Part shown: in pieces, positions 20,867 through 29,528 of the stretch | Layout of the letters: each line of letters starts with the position of its first letter | Position numbering within the stretch: the stretch's first letter is position 1 | Origin: Acidobacteria bacterium Ga0077522 | GTDB lineage: Bacteria; Acidobacteriota; Vicinamibacteria; Vicinamibacterales; Vicinamibacteraceae | Assembly: GCA_001464065.1 (NCBI GenBank) | Contig: LNDN01000018.1 | Span: 1-47,357 of the forward strand | Length of the DNA: 47,357 nucleotides | Reading direction: 5' to 3' | Position numbers and translations under genes: made by a program | Notes under the pieces: model-generated | What the model saw: the letters and a program-made list of their open reading frames with translations, nothing else | Told to the model about the DNA's origin: nothing | Databases searched by the model: none

Positions 20867-22912
20867 ATGCGCCATTTGACACCCCGGCTACCCCCTGCGG
20901 CGTGGCTGCTGGTTCTCGCGTGTGCCAGCTCTTCCAGCGCCCAGGCACCCGATCCCCGTGGCGCGGAGGTCTTCGCGGACCGGTGCGCGCCGTGCCACGG
21001 TGCCGACGGCCGCGGCGGCGAGCGCGGCCCCGACATCGTCTCGACACCGACGGCGCTGCGGCGCGCCCCGGCAGACATCGCGCGGGTCATCCGCGAGGGG
21101 GTGCCCGGTGGAGGCATGCCGCCCGTGGCACTGGCGCCGGCCGACGTTCCGCTCGTCGCCAGCCACGTCCGAGGCCTGGTCGACGCGGGCCGACGACGGC
21201 CGACCTGGCCGCGCGTTCGGGCGACGACACGCGAGGGGGCGTCCGTCGAGGGCCTGGTGCTGGCCGAGGCGGCCGACGACCTGCACCTGCTGACCATGGA
21301 TGGCCGTCTGCGTCGCCTGCGGCGACGGGATGTGACCACGCTCGAGGCGCTGGGACGCGTCGAGATGCCCGTGCTCGCGCCACGATCCGTCGTCTCGCCC
21401 CCCTCACCCGATGACTGGGCCACCTACAACGGCGACCCTGGCGGCAACCGCCACTCGCCGCATCGACAGATCGCCCCCGACAACGTCGCCCGCCTGCAGT
21501 CGGCCTGGACCTTCGCCGTCCCCGGCATCCGCGCGCTGCGCGCCACCCCGCTGGTGGTCGACGGCGTGATGTACGTCGGCGCGCCGAACGAGGTGGTCGC
21601 CCTGGACGCCAGGACCGGACGCTCGCTGTGGCACTACCGGCGTCCGCGCACGCCGGGGGTGATCGGCGATGCCGGGGCCGCCGTCAACAGGGGCGTCGCG
21701 CTGGCCGGCGACTGGCTGTTCATGGTCACCGACGATGCCCGCCTGGTGGCGCTGCATCGGGCTACGGGTCAGGTGCTGTGGGAGGTCGTGATGGCCGACT
21801 TCCGCGCCCACTACGGCGCCACGTCGGCCCCACTGGTCGTCGGCGACCTCGTCGTCTCCGGCATCTCGGGCGGAGACGAGGGGGTGCGCGGCTTCGTCGC
21901 CGCCTACGACGTCGCCACCGGCGCGAGGCGCTGGCAGTTCTGGACCGTCCCGGCCCCGGGCGAGCCGGGGGCCGAGACCTGGAAGGGGCGGGCCATCGAC
22001 CACGGCTGCGCGGCGACGTGGCTCACCGGGTCGTACGACGCCAGGCTCGACACGCTGTACTGGACGGCCGGCAACCCGTGTCCCGACTACAACGGCGACG
22101 AGCGCGAGGGCGACAACCTCTGGTCCAACGCCGTGCTGGCCCTCGATCCGCAGACCGGTGTGCGGCGCTGGCACTTCCAGTTCACGCCGCACGACCTGAA
22201 CGACTGGGATGCCGTGCAGACGGTCGTGGTGGCCGACACCACGTTTCGCGGGCAGTCGCGCCCCCTGCTGCTGCAGGCCAATCGCAACGGGTTCTTCTAC
22301 GTCTTCGACCGATCGTCTGGCGCGCTGCTGCTGGCCGAGCCGTTCATCCGTGGCCTGAACTGGGCCACGGGGGTCGGCCCGGATGGACGTCCGCGTCGGG
22401 TGCCCGGCATGGTGCCCACGGTGGGGGGCACCACGGTCTGCCCCTCGGTGGAGGGGGCGACCAACTGGATGTCGCCGGCCTTCAATCCCGACACCGGGCT
22501 CTTCTACGTGCAGGCCCTCGAGCGCTGCAGCGTGTTCCTGAAGTCGTCGCGGTGGTTCGAGGCGGGGGAGTCGTTCTACGGCGGCAGCACCACGCGGGTC
22601 CCGTCGGAGGTCGGCGGCAAGGTGCTGCGCGCCCTCGACATCCAGACCGGGCGGATCGTCTGGGAACTGCCCCAGATCGGCGCCGGCGACACGTGGGGCG
22701 GGGTGCTCTCCACGGCCTCCGGCCTGGTGTTCGTGGGCGAGGATGACGGCGCGTTCACGGCCGTGGAGGCACGGACGGGCCGACGCCTGTGGCGCTACGC
22801 GGCCAATGCCCCCTGGCGGGGCTCACCGATGACCTACGTCGTCGATGGGCGACAGTACGTGGCGGTGGCCGGCGGCGGCGTCGTGTACGCCTTTGCGCTG
22901 CCGGAAGGGTGA
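20867..22912 (+). CDS. PQQ-dependent dehydrogenase with an N-terminal cytochrome c domain
   Basis: 681 residues. Signal peptide ending near SSAQA. Cytochrome c domain (about residues 28-105) with haem motif C40-A-P-C43-H44 and a downstream GGGMPP Met ligand. A short strand-rich linker comes next, then a PQQ beta-propeller (about 180-680) with tryptophan-docking repeats such as VVALDARTGRSLWHY and LRALDIQTGRIVWEL. The segment TPHDLNDWDAV carries the Asp expected at the active site, and GNPCPDYNGDEREGDNLW resembles quinoprotein alcohol dehydrogenases. It oxidises an alcohol, sugar or aldehyde in the periplasm and feeds electrons to the fused haem. Type II quinohaemoproteins usually have the haem domain at the C-terminus; here it is N-terminal. 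Confidence 0.92.
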   Translation: MRHLTPRLPPAAWLLVLACASSSSAQAPDPRGAEVFADRCAPCHGADGRGGERGPDIVSTPTALRRAPADIARVIREGVPGGGMPPVALAPADVPLVASHVRGLVDAGRRRPTWPRVRATTREGASVEGLVLAEAADDLHLLTMDGRLRRLRRRDVTTLEALGRVEMPVLAPRSVVSPPSPDDWATYNGDPGGNRHSPHRQIAPDNVARLQSAWTFAVPGIRALRATPLVVDGVMYVGAPNEVVALDARTGRSLWHYRRPRTPGVIGDAGAAVNRGVALAGDWLFMVTDDARLVALHRATGQVLWEVVMADFRAHYGATSAPLVVGDLVVSGISGGDEGVRGFVAAYDVATGARRWQFWTVPAPGEPGAETWKGRAIDHGCAATWLTGSYDARLDTLYWTAGNPCPDYNGDEREGDNLWSNAVLALDPQTGVRRWHFQFTPHDLNDWDAVQTVVVADTTFRGQSRPLLLQANRNGFFYVFDRSSGALLLAEPFIRGLNWATGVGPDGRPRRVPGMVPTVGGTTVCPSVEGATNWMSPAFNPDTGLFYVQALERCSVFLKSSRWFEAGESFYGGSTTRVPSEVGGKVLRALDIQTGRIVWELPQIGAGDTWGGVLSTASGLVFVGEDDGAFTAVEARTGRRLWRYAANAPWRGSPMTYVVDGRQYVAVAGGGVVYAFALPEG

Positions 22913-22919
22913 CGCGGTA

Positions 22920-22925
22920 TATCCT
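22920..22925 (+). promoter_or_regulatory. -10 box TATCCT, 7 bp before ATG
   Basis: TATCCT (22920-22925) ends 7 bp before the ATG at 22933; only 20 bp separate the two genes. No ribosome-binding site. Predicted leaderless start. Confidence 0.4.
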
Positions 22926-22932
22926 CTCGCGC

Positions 22933-24225
22933 ATGCGCAGCACCGCGGTCCTCGCCGTCGTCGGCCTCCTCGTGGCGTCGCTCGCCGCGCAGGCGCCGAC
23001 CGAGTACGACTTCCTGATCAAGGGCGGGCGGGTCATCGACCCGCGCAACGCGATCGACGGGGTACGCGACGTGGCCATCAAGGATGGTCGCATCGCCGCC
23101 GTCGCCGCGAACATCGCCGCCTCGCGCGCGATGAAGGCCGTGGACGCCCGCGGCCTCGTCGTGACGCCCGGGCTCATCGACCTGCACGTGCACGTGTTCC
23201 CGGGCGAGAAGCTCCGTGACTACGCCGGAGGCGACTGGAGCGTGTTTCCCGACGGCTTCACGCTGCGCAGCTGCGTGACCACCGTCAACGACGCCGGCAC
23301 GTCCGGGTGGCGCAACTTCCCGGAGTTCAAGCGCCGCATCATCGACCAGTCGAAGACACGCGTCACCGCCTTCCTCAACATCGTCGGCCACGGGATGGGG
23401 TCGGGGGCGATCGAGCAGAACGCCGACGACATGGATGGCGCGATGACGGCCAACATGGCGCTGCAGCACAAGGGCGTGGTGGTGGGCATCAAGAGCGCCC
23501 ACTACAACGGCACCGACTGGAAGCCGTACGAGCAGGCGGTCATCGCCGGCACCAAGGCTGGCATCCCGGTGATGATCGACTTCGGCGGCAACGTGAAGGC
23601 GGGTCGCACGCTGATGGACCTGTTCATGACGCACCTGCGTCCGGGCGACATCTTCACGCACATGTACGGCGGCGTGCGGGGCGAGCAGGATCAGACCACG
23701 AAGGGGCCGAGCGCCGCGATGGTCGCGGGGCGCAAGAAGGGCATCATCTTCGACGTCGGGCACGGCGGCGCGAGCTTCCGCTACTCGGCAGCGATCCCGA
23801 TGATGAAGGCCGGGTTCCTGCCCGACTCGATCTCGACCGACCTGCACACGAGCTCGATGAACTCCGCCATGAAGGACATGCTGAACCTCATGAGCAAGTT
23901 CCTGGCGATGGGCGTCTCGCTGCCCGAGGTGATTCGGCAGTCCACGTGGAACCCGGCGCGGCAGGTGGCGCTCGAGTCGCTCGGGCACCTGTCGGTCGGT
24001 GCGTCGGCCGATGTCGCCGTCCTCCGTGTCGAGAAGGGGCGTTTTGGCTACGCCGATCCCGTCGGCGGTCGCCTGGACGGGACGCAGCGGCTGTCCTGCG
24101 AGCTCACCGTGCGTGACGGCAAGGTCGTGTACGACCTGAACGGCATGATTGCCGACCCGTGGAACACCCTGCCCGCCAATGCGCGTGGCGGGGATCCGAA
24201 ATGGGATCGCACGCGCGGGCACTGA
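22933..24225 (+). CDS. Secreted amidohydrolase/deacetylase-family metallohydrolase
   Basis: 430 residues with a signal peptide (VLAVVGLLVASLAAQAP). Dihydroorotase-like TIM-barrel: GLIDLHVHVFPG with H85 and H87, a likely carboxylated Lys187 in VVVGIKSAHY, IFDVGHGG, and a late metal-binding region in STDLHTSS. Start of the composite domain: YDFLIKGGRVIDPRN. Members of this family hydrolyse cyclic amides or N-acyl amino acids; the exact substrate is unknown. Export to the periplasm is unusual for dihydroorotase relatives but common in these bacteria. It follows the PQQ dehydrogenase closely. Confidence 0.88.
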   Translation: MRSTAVLAVVGLLVASLAAQAPTEYDFLIKGGRVIDPRNAIDGVRDVAIKDGRIAAVAANIAASRAMKAVDARGLVVTPGLIDLHVHVFPGEKLRDYAGGDWSVFPDGFTLRSCVTTVNDAGTSGWRNFPEFKRRIIDQSKTRVTAFLNIVGHGMGSGAIEQNADDMDGAMTANMALQHKGVVVGIKSAHYNGTDWKPYEQAVIAGTKAGIPVMIDFGGNVKAGRTLMDLFMTHLRPGDIFTHMYGGVRGEQDQTTKGPSAAMVAGRKKGIIFDVGHGGASFRYSAAIPMMKAGFLPDSISTDLHTSSMNSAMKDMLNLMSKFLAMGVSLPEVIRQSTWNPARQVALESLGHLSVGASADVAVLRVEKGRFGYADPVGGRLDGTQRLSCELTVRDGKVVYDLNGMIADPWNTLPANARGGDPKWDRTRGH

Positions 24226-24247
24226 CGTGCCCGCGGGGGCGATCGTG

Positions 24248-24368
24248 AAATGCCGGAATGCCGGAATGCCGGAATGCTGAATGTCGAAGGTCGAAGGGTT
24301 CAAGCCCCAAGCCCCAAGCCCCAAGCTCGAAGTTGCGGCATTCCAGCATCCCGGCATCCCGGCATTCG
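24248..24368. repeat. Palindromic octamer island
   Basis: Left arm of CCGGAATG words, a middle of tandem CAAGCCCC words flanked by TTCAAG and CTCGAAG, and a right arm of CGGCATTC/CGGCATCC words complementary to the left. The whole can fold into one long hairpin just before the predicted promoter of the next gene. Confidence 0.88.
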
Positions 24369-24369
24369 T

Positions 24370-24375
24370 TAGACT
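24370..24375 (+). promoter_or_regulatory. -10 box TAGACT, 6 bp before ATG
   Basis: TAGACT followed by GCTCCC and ATG at 24382; no ribosome-binding site. Predicted leaderless start. Confidence 0.5.
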
Positions 24376-24381
24376 GCTCCC

Positions 24382-26028
24382 ATGTCCGATTCTTCCGTCG
24401 CCAGTCTCGGGGCGCGCCGCCGAGTGCCCGTCGCCGTCAACGAGCCGATTCGCAGCTATGCCCCGGGCACGCCCGAGCGGGCCGCGCTGAAGGCCCGGCT
24501 CGCCAGCATGGCGGGTGAGCACGCCGACATCCCGGTCATCGTCAACGGCAAGGAGTACCGCACGGGCGACACCGCCCCGGTGGTCATGCCGCACGCCCAT
24601 CAGCAGGTGCTCGGCACCTGGCACAAGGCGACGCCCGACCTCGTGCAGCAGGCCATCGAAGCCAGCGCCGCCGCCCGGATCGAGTGGAGCCGCTGGGCGT
24701 GGGAGGACCGCGCCGCCGTGTTCCTGCGCGCCGCCGAGCTGCTGTCGACCACCTGGCGCGACACGCTGAATGCCGCGACGATGTTGGGGCAGAGCAAGAC
24801 CGCGTTCCAGTCCGAGATCGACGCGGCGTGCGAGCTGATCGACTTCTTCCGCTTCAACTGCGCCTACGCGCAGGACCTGTACGGCGAGCAGCCGATCAGC
24901 GAGAAGGGCGTCTGGAATCAGACCGACTACCGTCCGCTCGAAGGCTTCATCTACGCGGTCAGCCCGTTCAACTTCACGGCCATCGGCGGCAACCTGTCGG
25001 GGGCGCCGGCGCTGGTCGGCAACACCGTCATCTGGAAGCCGGCGCAGACGGCGATGCTGAGCGCCTACTACGTCATGAAGCTGCTCGAGGCCGCCGGCCT
25101 GCCGCCTGGCGTCATCAACTTCGTGCCTGGCGACCCGGTGCCGATCTCCGACGCGCTGCTCGCGCATCCCGATCTCGGCGGCGTGCACTTCACCGGCAGC
25201 ACGACGGTCTTCAACAGCATGTGGAAGACCATCGGCGGCCGCATGGGCCAGTACCGCTCCTATCCGCGCATCGTCGGCGAGACGGGCGGCAAGGACTTCA
25301 TCATGGCGCACGCGTCGGCCGACGTCGACGCGCTCGCCGTGGCCATCGTCCGCGGCTCGTTCGAGTACCAGGGACAGAAGTGCTCGGCCTGCAGTCGCGT
25401 CTACATCCCGCAGTCGCTGTGGCCCGGGGTGAAGGAGCGGATGGTGGCCATGATGGCCACGATCCAGATGGGGGACGTGCGCGACTTCCGCAACTTCATG
25501 GGCGCGGTCATCGACGAGAAGTCGTTCACGAAGATCAGCGGCTATCTCGACGAGGCGCGCCGGAGCGGCACCATCGTCAGCGGCGGCACGGCGTCGAAGG
25601 ACGTGGGCTACTTCGTCGCCCCGACGCTTGTGCAGGTCGAGGACCCAGGCTCGCGTCTGCTGTGCGAGGAGATCTTCGGTCCCCTCGTGACGGCGTACGT
25701 CTATCCCGACAACCAGTACGTCGAGACGATGCAGATCGTCGACCGGACGTCGCCGTACGCGCTCACCGGCGCGATCTTCGCCGACGACCGGCACGCCGTC
25801 CGCCTGGCGCACACGCACCTGCGCAATGCCGCCGGCAACTTCTACATCAACGACAAGTGCACGGGCGCGGTGGTCGGCCAGCAGCCCTTCGGCGGCGCGC
25901 GCGGATCGGGCACCAACGACAAGGCCGGAAGCAAGCTGAATCTGCAGCGGTGGGTGAGCCCACGCTCGATCAAGGAAACCTTCGTGCCCCCGACCGACTA
26001 TCGCTATCCGTTCATGGGGGACGAATAG
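24382..26028 (+). CDS. pruA: L-glutamate gamma-semialdehyde (1-pyrroline-5-carboxylate) dehydrogenase
   Basis: 548 residues, cytoplasmic. NAD-dependent oxidation of glutamate semialdehyde (from proline or ornithine) to glutamate. Aldehyde dehydrogenase fold with general base Glu300 (VGETGGKDF) and nucleophile Cys334 (QGQKCSACS); further family blocks are SPFNFTAIGGNLSGAPAL and QQPFGGARGSGTNDKAG. Length and the N-terminal MPHAHQQVLG region fit the monofunctional type related to animal ALDH4A1, not the bifunctional PutA. No proline dehydrogenase gene is next to it. Confidence 0.95.
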   Translation: MSDSSVASLGARRRVPVAVNEPIRSYAPGTPERAALKARLASMAGEHADIPVIVNGKEYRTGDTAPVVMPHAHQQVLGTWHKATPDLVQQAIEASAAARIEWSRWAWEDRAAVFLRAAELLSTTWRDTLNAATMLGQSKTAFQSEIDAACELIDFFRFNCAYAQDLYGEQPISEKGVWNQTDYRPLEGFIYAVSPFNFTAIGGNLSGAPALVGNTVIWKPAQTAMLSAYYVMKLLEAAGLPPGVINFVPGDPVPISDALLAHPDLGGVHFTGSTTVFNSMWKTIGGRMGQYRSYPRIVGETGGKDFIMAHASADVDALAVAIVRGSFEYQGQKCSACSRVYIPQSLWPGVKERMVAMMATIQMGDVRDFRNFMGAVIDEKSFTKISGYLDEARRSGTIVSGGTASKDVGYFVAPTLVQVEDPGSRLLCEEIFGPLVTAYVYPDNQYVETMQIVDRTSPYALTGAIFADDRHAVRLAHTHLRNAAGNFYINDKCTGAVVGQQPFGGARGSGTNDKAGSKLNLQRWVSPRSIKETFVPPTDYRYPFMGDE

Positions 26029-26037
26029 CACTCAGCC

Positions 26038-26140
26038 GGCCTTCGGCCTTGGGCCTTAGGCCTTCGTACACCACCCTTACTGGTGGTCGCGGAGAGATTC
26101 GATGATCGTGCCACGGCCCAGGGCCCAGGCCCCAAGGCCC
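26038..26140. repeat. Palindromic GGCCTT/GGCCC island crossing the sulfatase start
   Basis: Left arm 26038-26066 with GGCCTT words; right arm about 26115-26140 with GGCCC/CCAAGGCCC words complementary to it. The right arm lies inside the next coding sequence and encodes its first residues. Confidence 0.65.
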
Positions 26141-27640
26141 ATATTCCAGGTGGTGTGCCTGCTGGCGGCGCTGTGGCTCGCGCCGCTCGCGCACGCGCAG
26201 ACGCCGCCGCGGCCCAACATCGTCCTCATCTACATGGACGACCTGGGCTACGGCGACACCTCGGCGTACGGTTCCACCACGATCCGCACGCCGAACATGG
26301 ACCGCATCGCCCGCGAGGGCGTGCGGTTCACGAGCGGGTACGCGACGTCGGCCACCTGCACGCCGTCGCGATTCTCGCTGCTCACCGGCAAGTACGCGTG
26401 GCGCCAGCAGGGCACGGGCGTGCTGCCGGGCAACGCGTCGCTCATCATCGACCCGGCGCGCCCGACCCTGCCCTCCCTGCTGCAGAAGGCCGGCTATCGC
26501 ACCGGCATCGTCGGCAAGTGGCACCTCGGCCTCGGCGGCCCCGCCGGCCCCGACTGGAACAGCCGCATCACGCCGGGCCCCAACGAGATCGGCTTCGCCT
26601 ACAGCTTCATCATGGCCGCGACCGGGGATCGGGTGCCGACGGTCTACGTGGAGAACGGCCGCGTCGTCGGCCTCGACCCGACCGACCCGATCCGCGTCGA
26701 CTACGAGAAGCCCGTCGGCGACTGGCCCACGGGCAAGGCCAACCCCGAGCTGTTGACGACGCAGCGACCGAGCCATGGGCACGATCAGACGATCGTCAAC
26801 GGCGTCAGCCGCATCGGGTACATGACCGGCGGCAAGGCGGCGTTGTGGCGCGACCAGGACATGGGCGACACGTTCACGCGCAAGGCCATCAGCTACATCG
26901 AGCAGCACCAGCGCGAGCCGTTCTTCCTGTTCTTCGCGACCCACGAACCGCACGTCCCGCGCGTGCCGCACGAGCGCTTCGCTGGCACGTCCGGCATGGG
27001 ACCGCGCGGCGACGCGATCCTGCAGGCGGACTGGTCCATCGGGCAAGTGCTCGAGACGCTCGACCGACTGAAGCTCACCGACAACACGCTGGTCATCTTC
27101 ACGAGCGACAACGGCCCGGTCGTGGATGACGGCTATGTCGACCAGGCGGTGGAGAAGCTCGGGGCGCACAGGCCGGCGGGGCCGTTGCGCGGCGGCAAGT
27201 ACAGCCGCTTCGAGGCCGGCACGCGGGTGCCGTTCGTGGTGCGGTGGCCGTCCCGGATGAAGCCCGGCGTCTCGCAGGCGCTGGTCTCGCAGGTGGATCT
27301 GCTGGCGTCACTGGCGGCGCTGACCGGACAGGCCGTGCCCAGCGGCGAGGCGCCCGACAGCCGCAACCAACTCGCCGCCCTGCTCGGCGAGGACGCCACC
27401 GGTCGTGACCACGTCGTGGAACACGCCGGCGCACTGGCGTTGCGCGAGGGCCGGTGGAAGTACATCGAGCCGACCAGGGGGCCGCGCATGAGCGTGCCGA
27501 CCAACACCGAACTGGCCAACGACCCGTCGCCGCAGCTCTACGACCTCGAACGCGATCTCGGCGAGACGACCAACGTGGCGGCAACGCATCCCGAGATCGT
27601 CAAGGCCATGGCCGATCGCCTGGCGGCCATTCGCCGATAG
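26102..27640 (+). CDS. Secreted type I sulfatase (arylsulfatase family)
   Basis: 512 residues with a signal peptide (FQVVCLLAALWLAPLAHAQ) whose charged front end is encoded by a repeat arm. The sulfatase signature is CTPSR at residues 86-90; Cys86 must become formylglycine. Metal ligands are in IYMDDLGYGD and FTSDNGPV, and other family blocks are GKWHLG and HEPHVPRVPHERF. It hydrolyses sulfate esters in the periplasm or outside the cell. The formylglycine-generating enzyme is not in the window. The ATG has GGAGAG 5 bases upstream. It is followed after 25 bp by the gamma-glutamyltransferase gene. Confidence 0.92.
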   Translation: MIVPRPRAQAPRPIFQVVCLLAALWLAPLAHAQTPPRPNIVLIYMDDLGYGDTSAYGSTTIRTPNMDRIAREGVRFTSGYATSATCTPSRFSLLTGKYAWRQQGTGVLPGNASLIIDPARPTLPSLLQKAGYRTGIVGKWHLGLGGPAGPDWNSRITPGPNEIGFAYSFIMAATGDRVPTVYVENGRVVGLDPTDPIRVDYEKPVGDWPTGKANPELLTTQRPSHGHDQTIVNGVSRIGYMTGGKAALWRDQDMGDTFTRKAISYIEQHQREPFFLFFATHEPHVPRVPHERFAGTSGMGPRGDAILQADWSIGQVLETLDRLKLTDNTLVIFTSDNGPVVDDGYVDQAVEKLGAHRPAGPLRGGKYSRFEAGTRVPFVVRWPSRMKPGVSQALVSQVDLLASLAALTGQAVPSGEAPDSRNQLAALLGEDATGRDHVVEHAGALALREGRWKYIEPTRGPRMSVPTNTELANDPSPQLYDLERDLGETTNVAATHPEIVKAMADRLAAIRR

Positions 27641-27665
27641 ATCACCCACCCCTGGAGCCGCATTC

Positions 27666-29516
27666 ATGAACGGACTGCACCCACCAGCGGCAGCCTGGTC
27701 CCGATTGGTCGCCGCCAGCGTCGTTCTGCTGGCCATCGGCTCCTGGTACGACACCGGTCGTGCGCAATCGCCGACGCCATTCGGCACGCCGACGGCCGCG
27801 GTGCCGCAGCCGGCCACCACCGTGCAGGCCGTACGAGGCAGCCGTGCCCAGGGCTGGCCCGAACAAGGTCGGTCCGAAGTGCTCGCACGGCACGGCATCG
27901 TTGCCACGAGCGATCCGCTGGCCGCGCAAGCGGGCGTCGAAATGCTGCGCCACGGCGGCAATGCCATCGATGCGGCCGTTGCGGCTGCCGCCGTCCTGGA
28001 CGTGACGTCGCAGAACGACACCGGCATCGGCGGTGACCTGTTCGCGCTGGTGTACGTCGCGCGCGAGCGCAAGCTGTATGCGCTCAACTCGGCTGGGTGG
28101 GCGCCGGCAGGGTGGACGCCCCAGTTCTTCACCGACACGCTCGGCGTGAAGGCCGTCCCGCGCAGCGGCGTCAACGCGAGCACGGTGCCCGGCGCGATCT
28201 CCGGCTACGACGCGCTGCTGAAGCGATTCGGGACCCGATCGTTTGCTGACACGTTCGAGCGGGCAGCGCGTCTCGCCGAGGAGGGATGGGGCCAGGCGGA
28301 GCGGCGGCACGCCGACCTGCTGCGGACCGTGCCGCAACTCACGATGGACCCCGACTCGGCCGCGGCCTTCCTCCAGGACGGGCGCGCGCCTGACTTGTAT
28401 CGCATCATCCGCAACCCAGGACTCGCCAAGGCACTGCGCCTGATCCAGAAGCAAGGCCGTGACGCCTTCTATCGTGGCGACATCGCTAGGGCGATCATTG
28501 CCAAGGTGAACGCCGGCGGCGGCGTCATGACCGCGAGCGACCTGGCCGAGTATCGCTCCGAATGGACTGAGCCGATCTCGACCAATTACCACGGCTACGA
28601 TGTGTTCCAGCTGCCGCCCCCAGGGCAGGGGCTGGCGGCCCTGGAGATGCTGAACATCCTCGAGGTCTGCGCGCCCACGCTGGGCGTCGACCTGGCGAAG
28701 CTCGGTCCATCGAGCGCGGACTACTGGCATGTCATGGTCGAAGCCAAGAAACTGGCCTACGCCGACCTGTACGCCCACAACGCCGATCCCGCCTTCGCCG
28801 ACGTACCCGTGGCCCGTCTGCTCTCGAAGACCCATGCCGCCGACCTGTGCGGCCGCATCGACCCGACGCGCGTGTCGCCGGTCGGCGCCCCCGCACGCGT
28901 GGACGGCGGGACCATCTACCTGTCAGCCGCCGATCGCTGGGGCAACATGGTGTCGCTGGTGCACAGCGTGTTCAGCGTCTACGGCAGCCGTGCGACCGTA
29001 TCGCCGTATGGCTTCGTGCTGCAGAACCGCGGCGCCGCATTCTCGCTCGATCCGAAGAGCCCCAACGTGGTCGCGCCACGCAAGCGGCCGTTTCACACCA
29101 TCATCGCCGGCTTCGTGATGAAGGACGGCGAACCGGTGATGGCCTTCGGCAACATGGGCGGCACCGTGCAACCCGAGACGCATGCGCAGCACATGGTCAA
29201 CATGATCGACCATGGGATGAACGTGCAGATGACGACCGATGCCGCACGCTTCACGCATGATCAGGCCACCAACGTCCTGAGCCTTGAATCGCACCTCTTC
29301 GACCTGGTTGGATCGGAACTGCAGCGCAGGGGCCACAAGGTGGAGCGGGTGACCGGAGAGGCCGTCGGCGGCTATCAGGGCATCCTGTTCACGCGTGACG
29401 CGACGCTGCCGCGGCCGACCTTCGGCCGACGATCAGCCGCCGACAACCGGCCGGTCAATGGCGTGTATCGCGCCGGCTCCGATCACCGCAAGGACGGGCA
29501 AGCGGTCGGCTGGTAG
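27666..29516 (+). CDS. Secreted gamma-glutamyltransferase family protein, YwrD-like
   Basis: 616 residues. Signal peptide (LVAASVVLLAIGSW). Ntn-hydrolase that cleaves itself into two chains and transfers or hydrolyses gamma-glutamyl groups such as that of glutathione. The first chain has HGGNAIDAAVAAAAVLDVT and TGIGGDLFALVY. The likely self-cleavage site is before Thr416 in DGGTIYLSAADRWGN; in E. coli GGT the motif is TTHYSVVD, so the catalytic Thr is kept but the second Thr is Ile. This variant resembles the YwrD-type branch. Its product, glutamate, matches the nearby P5C dehydrogenase step, but a functional link is only suggestive. Confidence 0.92.
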   Translation: MNGLHPPAAAWSRLVAASVVLLAIGSWYDTGRAQSPTPFGTPTAAVPQPATTVQAVRGSRAQGWPEQGRSEVLARHGIVATSDPLAAQAGVEMLRHGGNAIDAAVAAAAVLDVTSQNDTGIGGDLFALVYVARERKLYALNSAGWAPAGWTPQFFTDTLGVKAVPRSGVNASTVPGAISGYDALLKRFGTRSFADTFERAARLAEEGWGQAERRHADLLRTVPQLTMDPDSAAAFLQDGRAPDLYRIIRNPGLAKALRLIQKQGRDAFYRGDIARAIIAKVNAGGGVMTASDLAEYRSEWTEPISTNYHGYDVFQLPPPGQGLAALEMLNILEVCAPTLGVDLAKLGPSSADYWHVMVEAKKLAYADLYAHNADPAFADVPVARLLSKTHAADLCGRIDPTRVSPVGAPARVDGGTIYLSAADRWGNMVSLVHSVFSVYGSRATVSPYGFVLQNRGAAFSLDPKSPNVVAPRKRPFHTIIAGFVMKDGEPVMAFGNMGGTVQPETHAQHMVNMIDHGMNVQMTTDAARFTHDQATNVLSLESHLFDLVGSELQRRGHKVERVTGEAVGGYQGILFTRDATLPRPTFGRRSAADNRPVNGVYRAGSDHRKDGQAVGW

Positions 29517-29528
29517 CTGAACGCCGCA

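Noticed and set aside
22834-26031. A 1065-codon minus-strand frame opposite the amidohydrolase and P5C dehydrogenase genes
   Set aside because: Runs antisense through two well-recognised genes and a repeat island; composition is typical of shadow translation.
26066-26101. The AT-rich CTTACTGG patch before the sulfatase gene as another TTAC-N7-GTAA dyad
   Set aside because: There is no GTAA half at the required distance.
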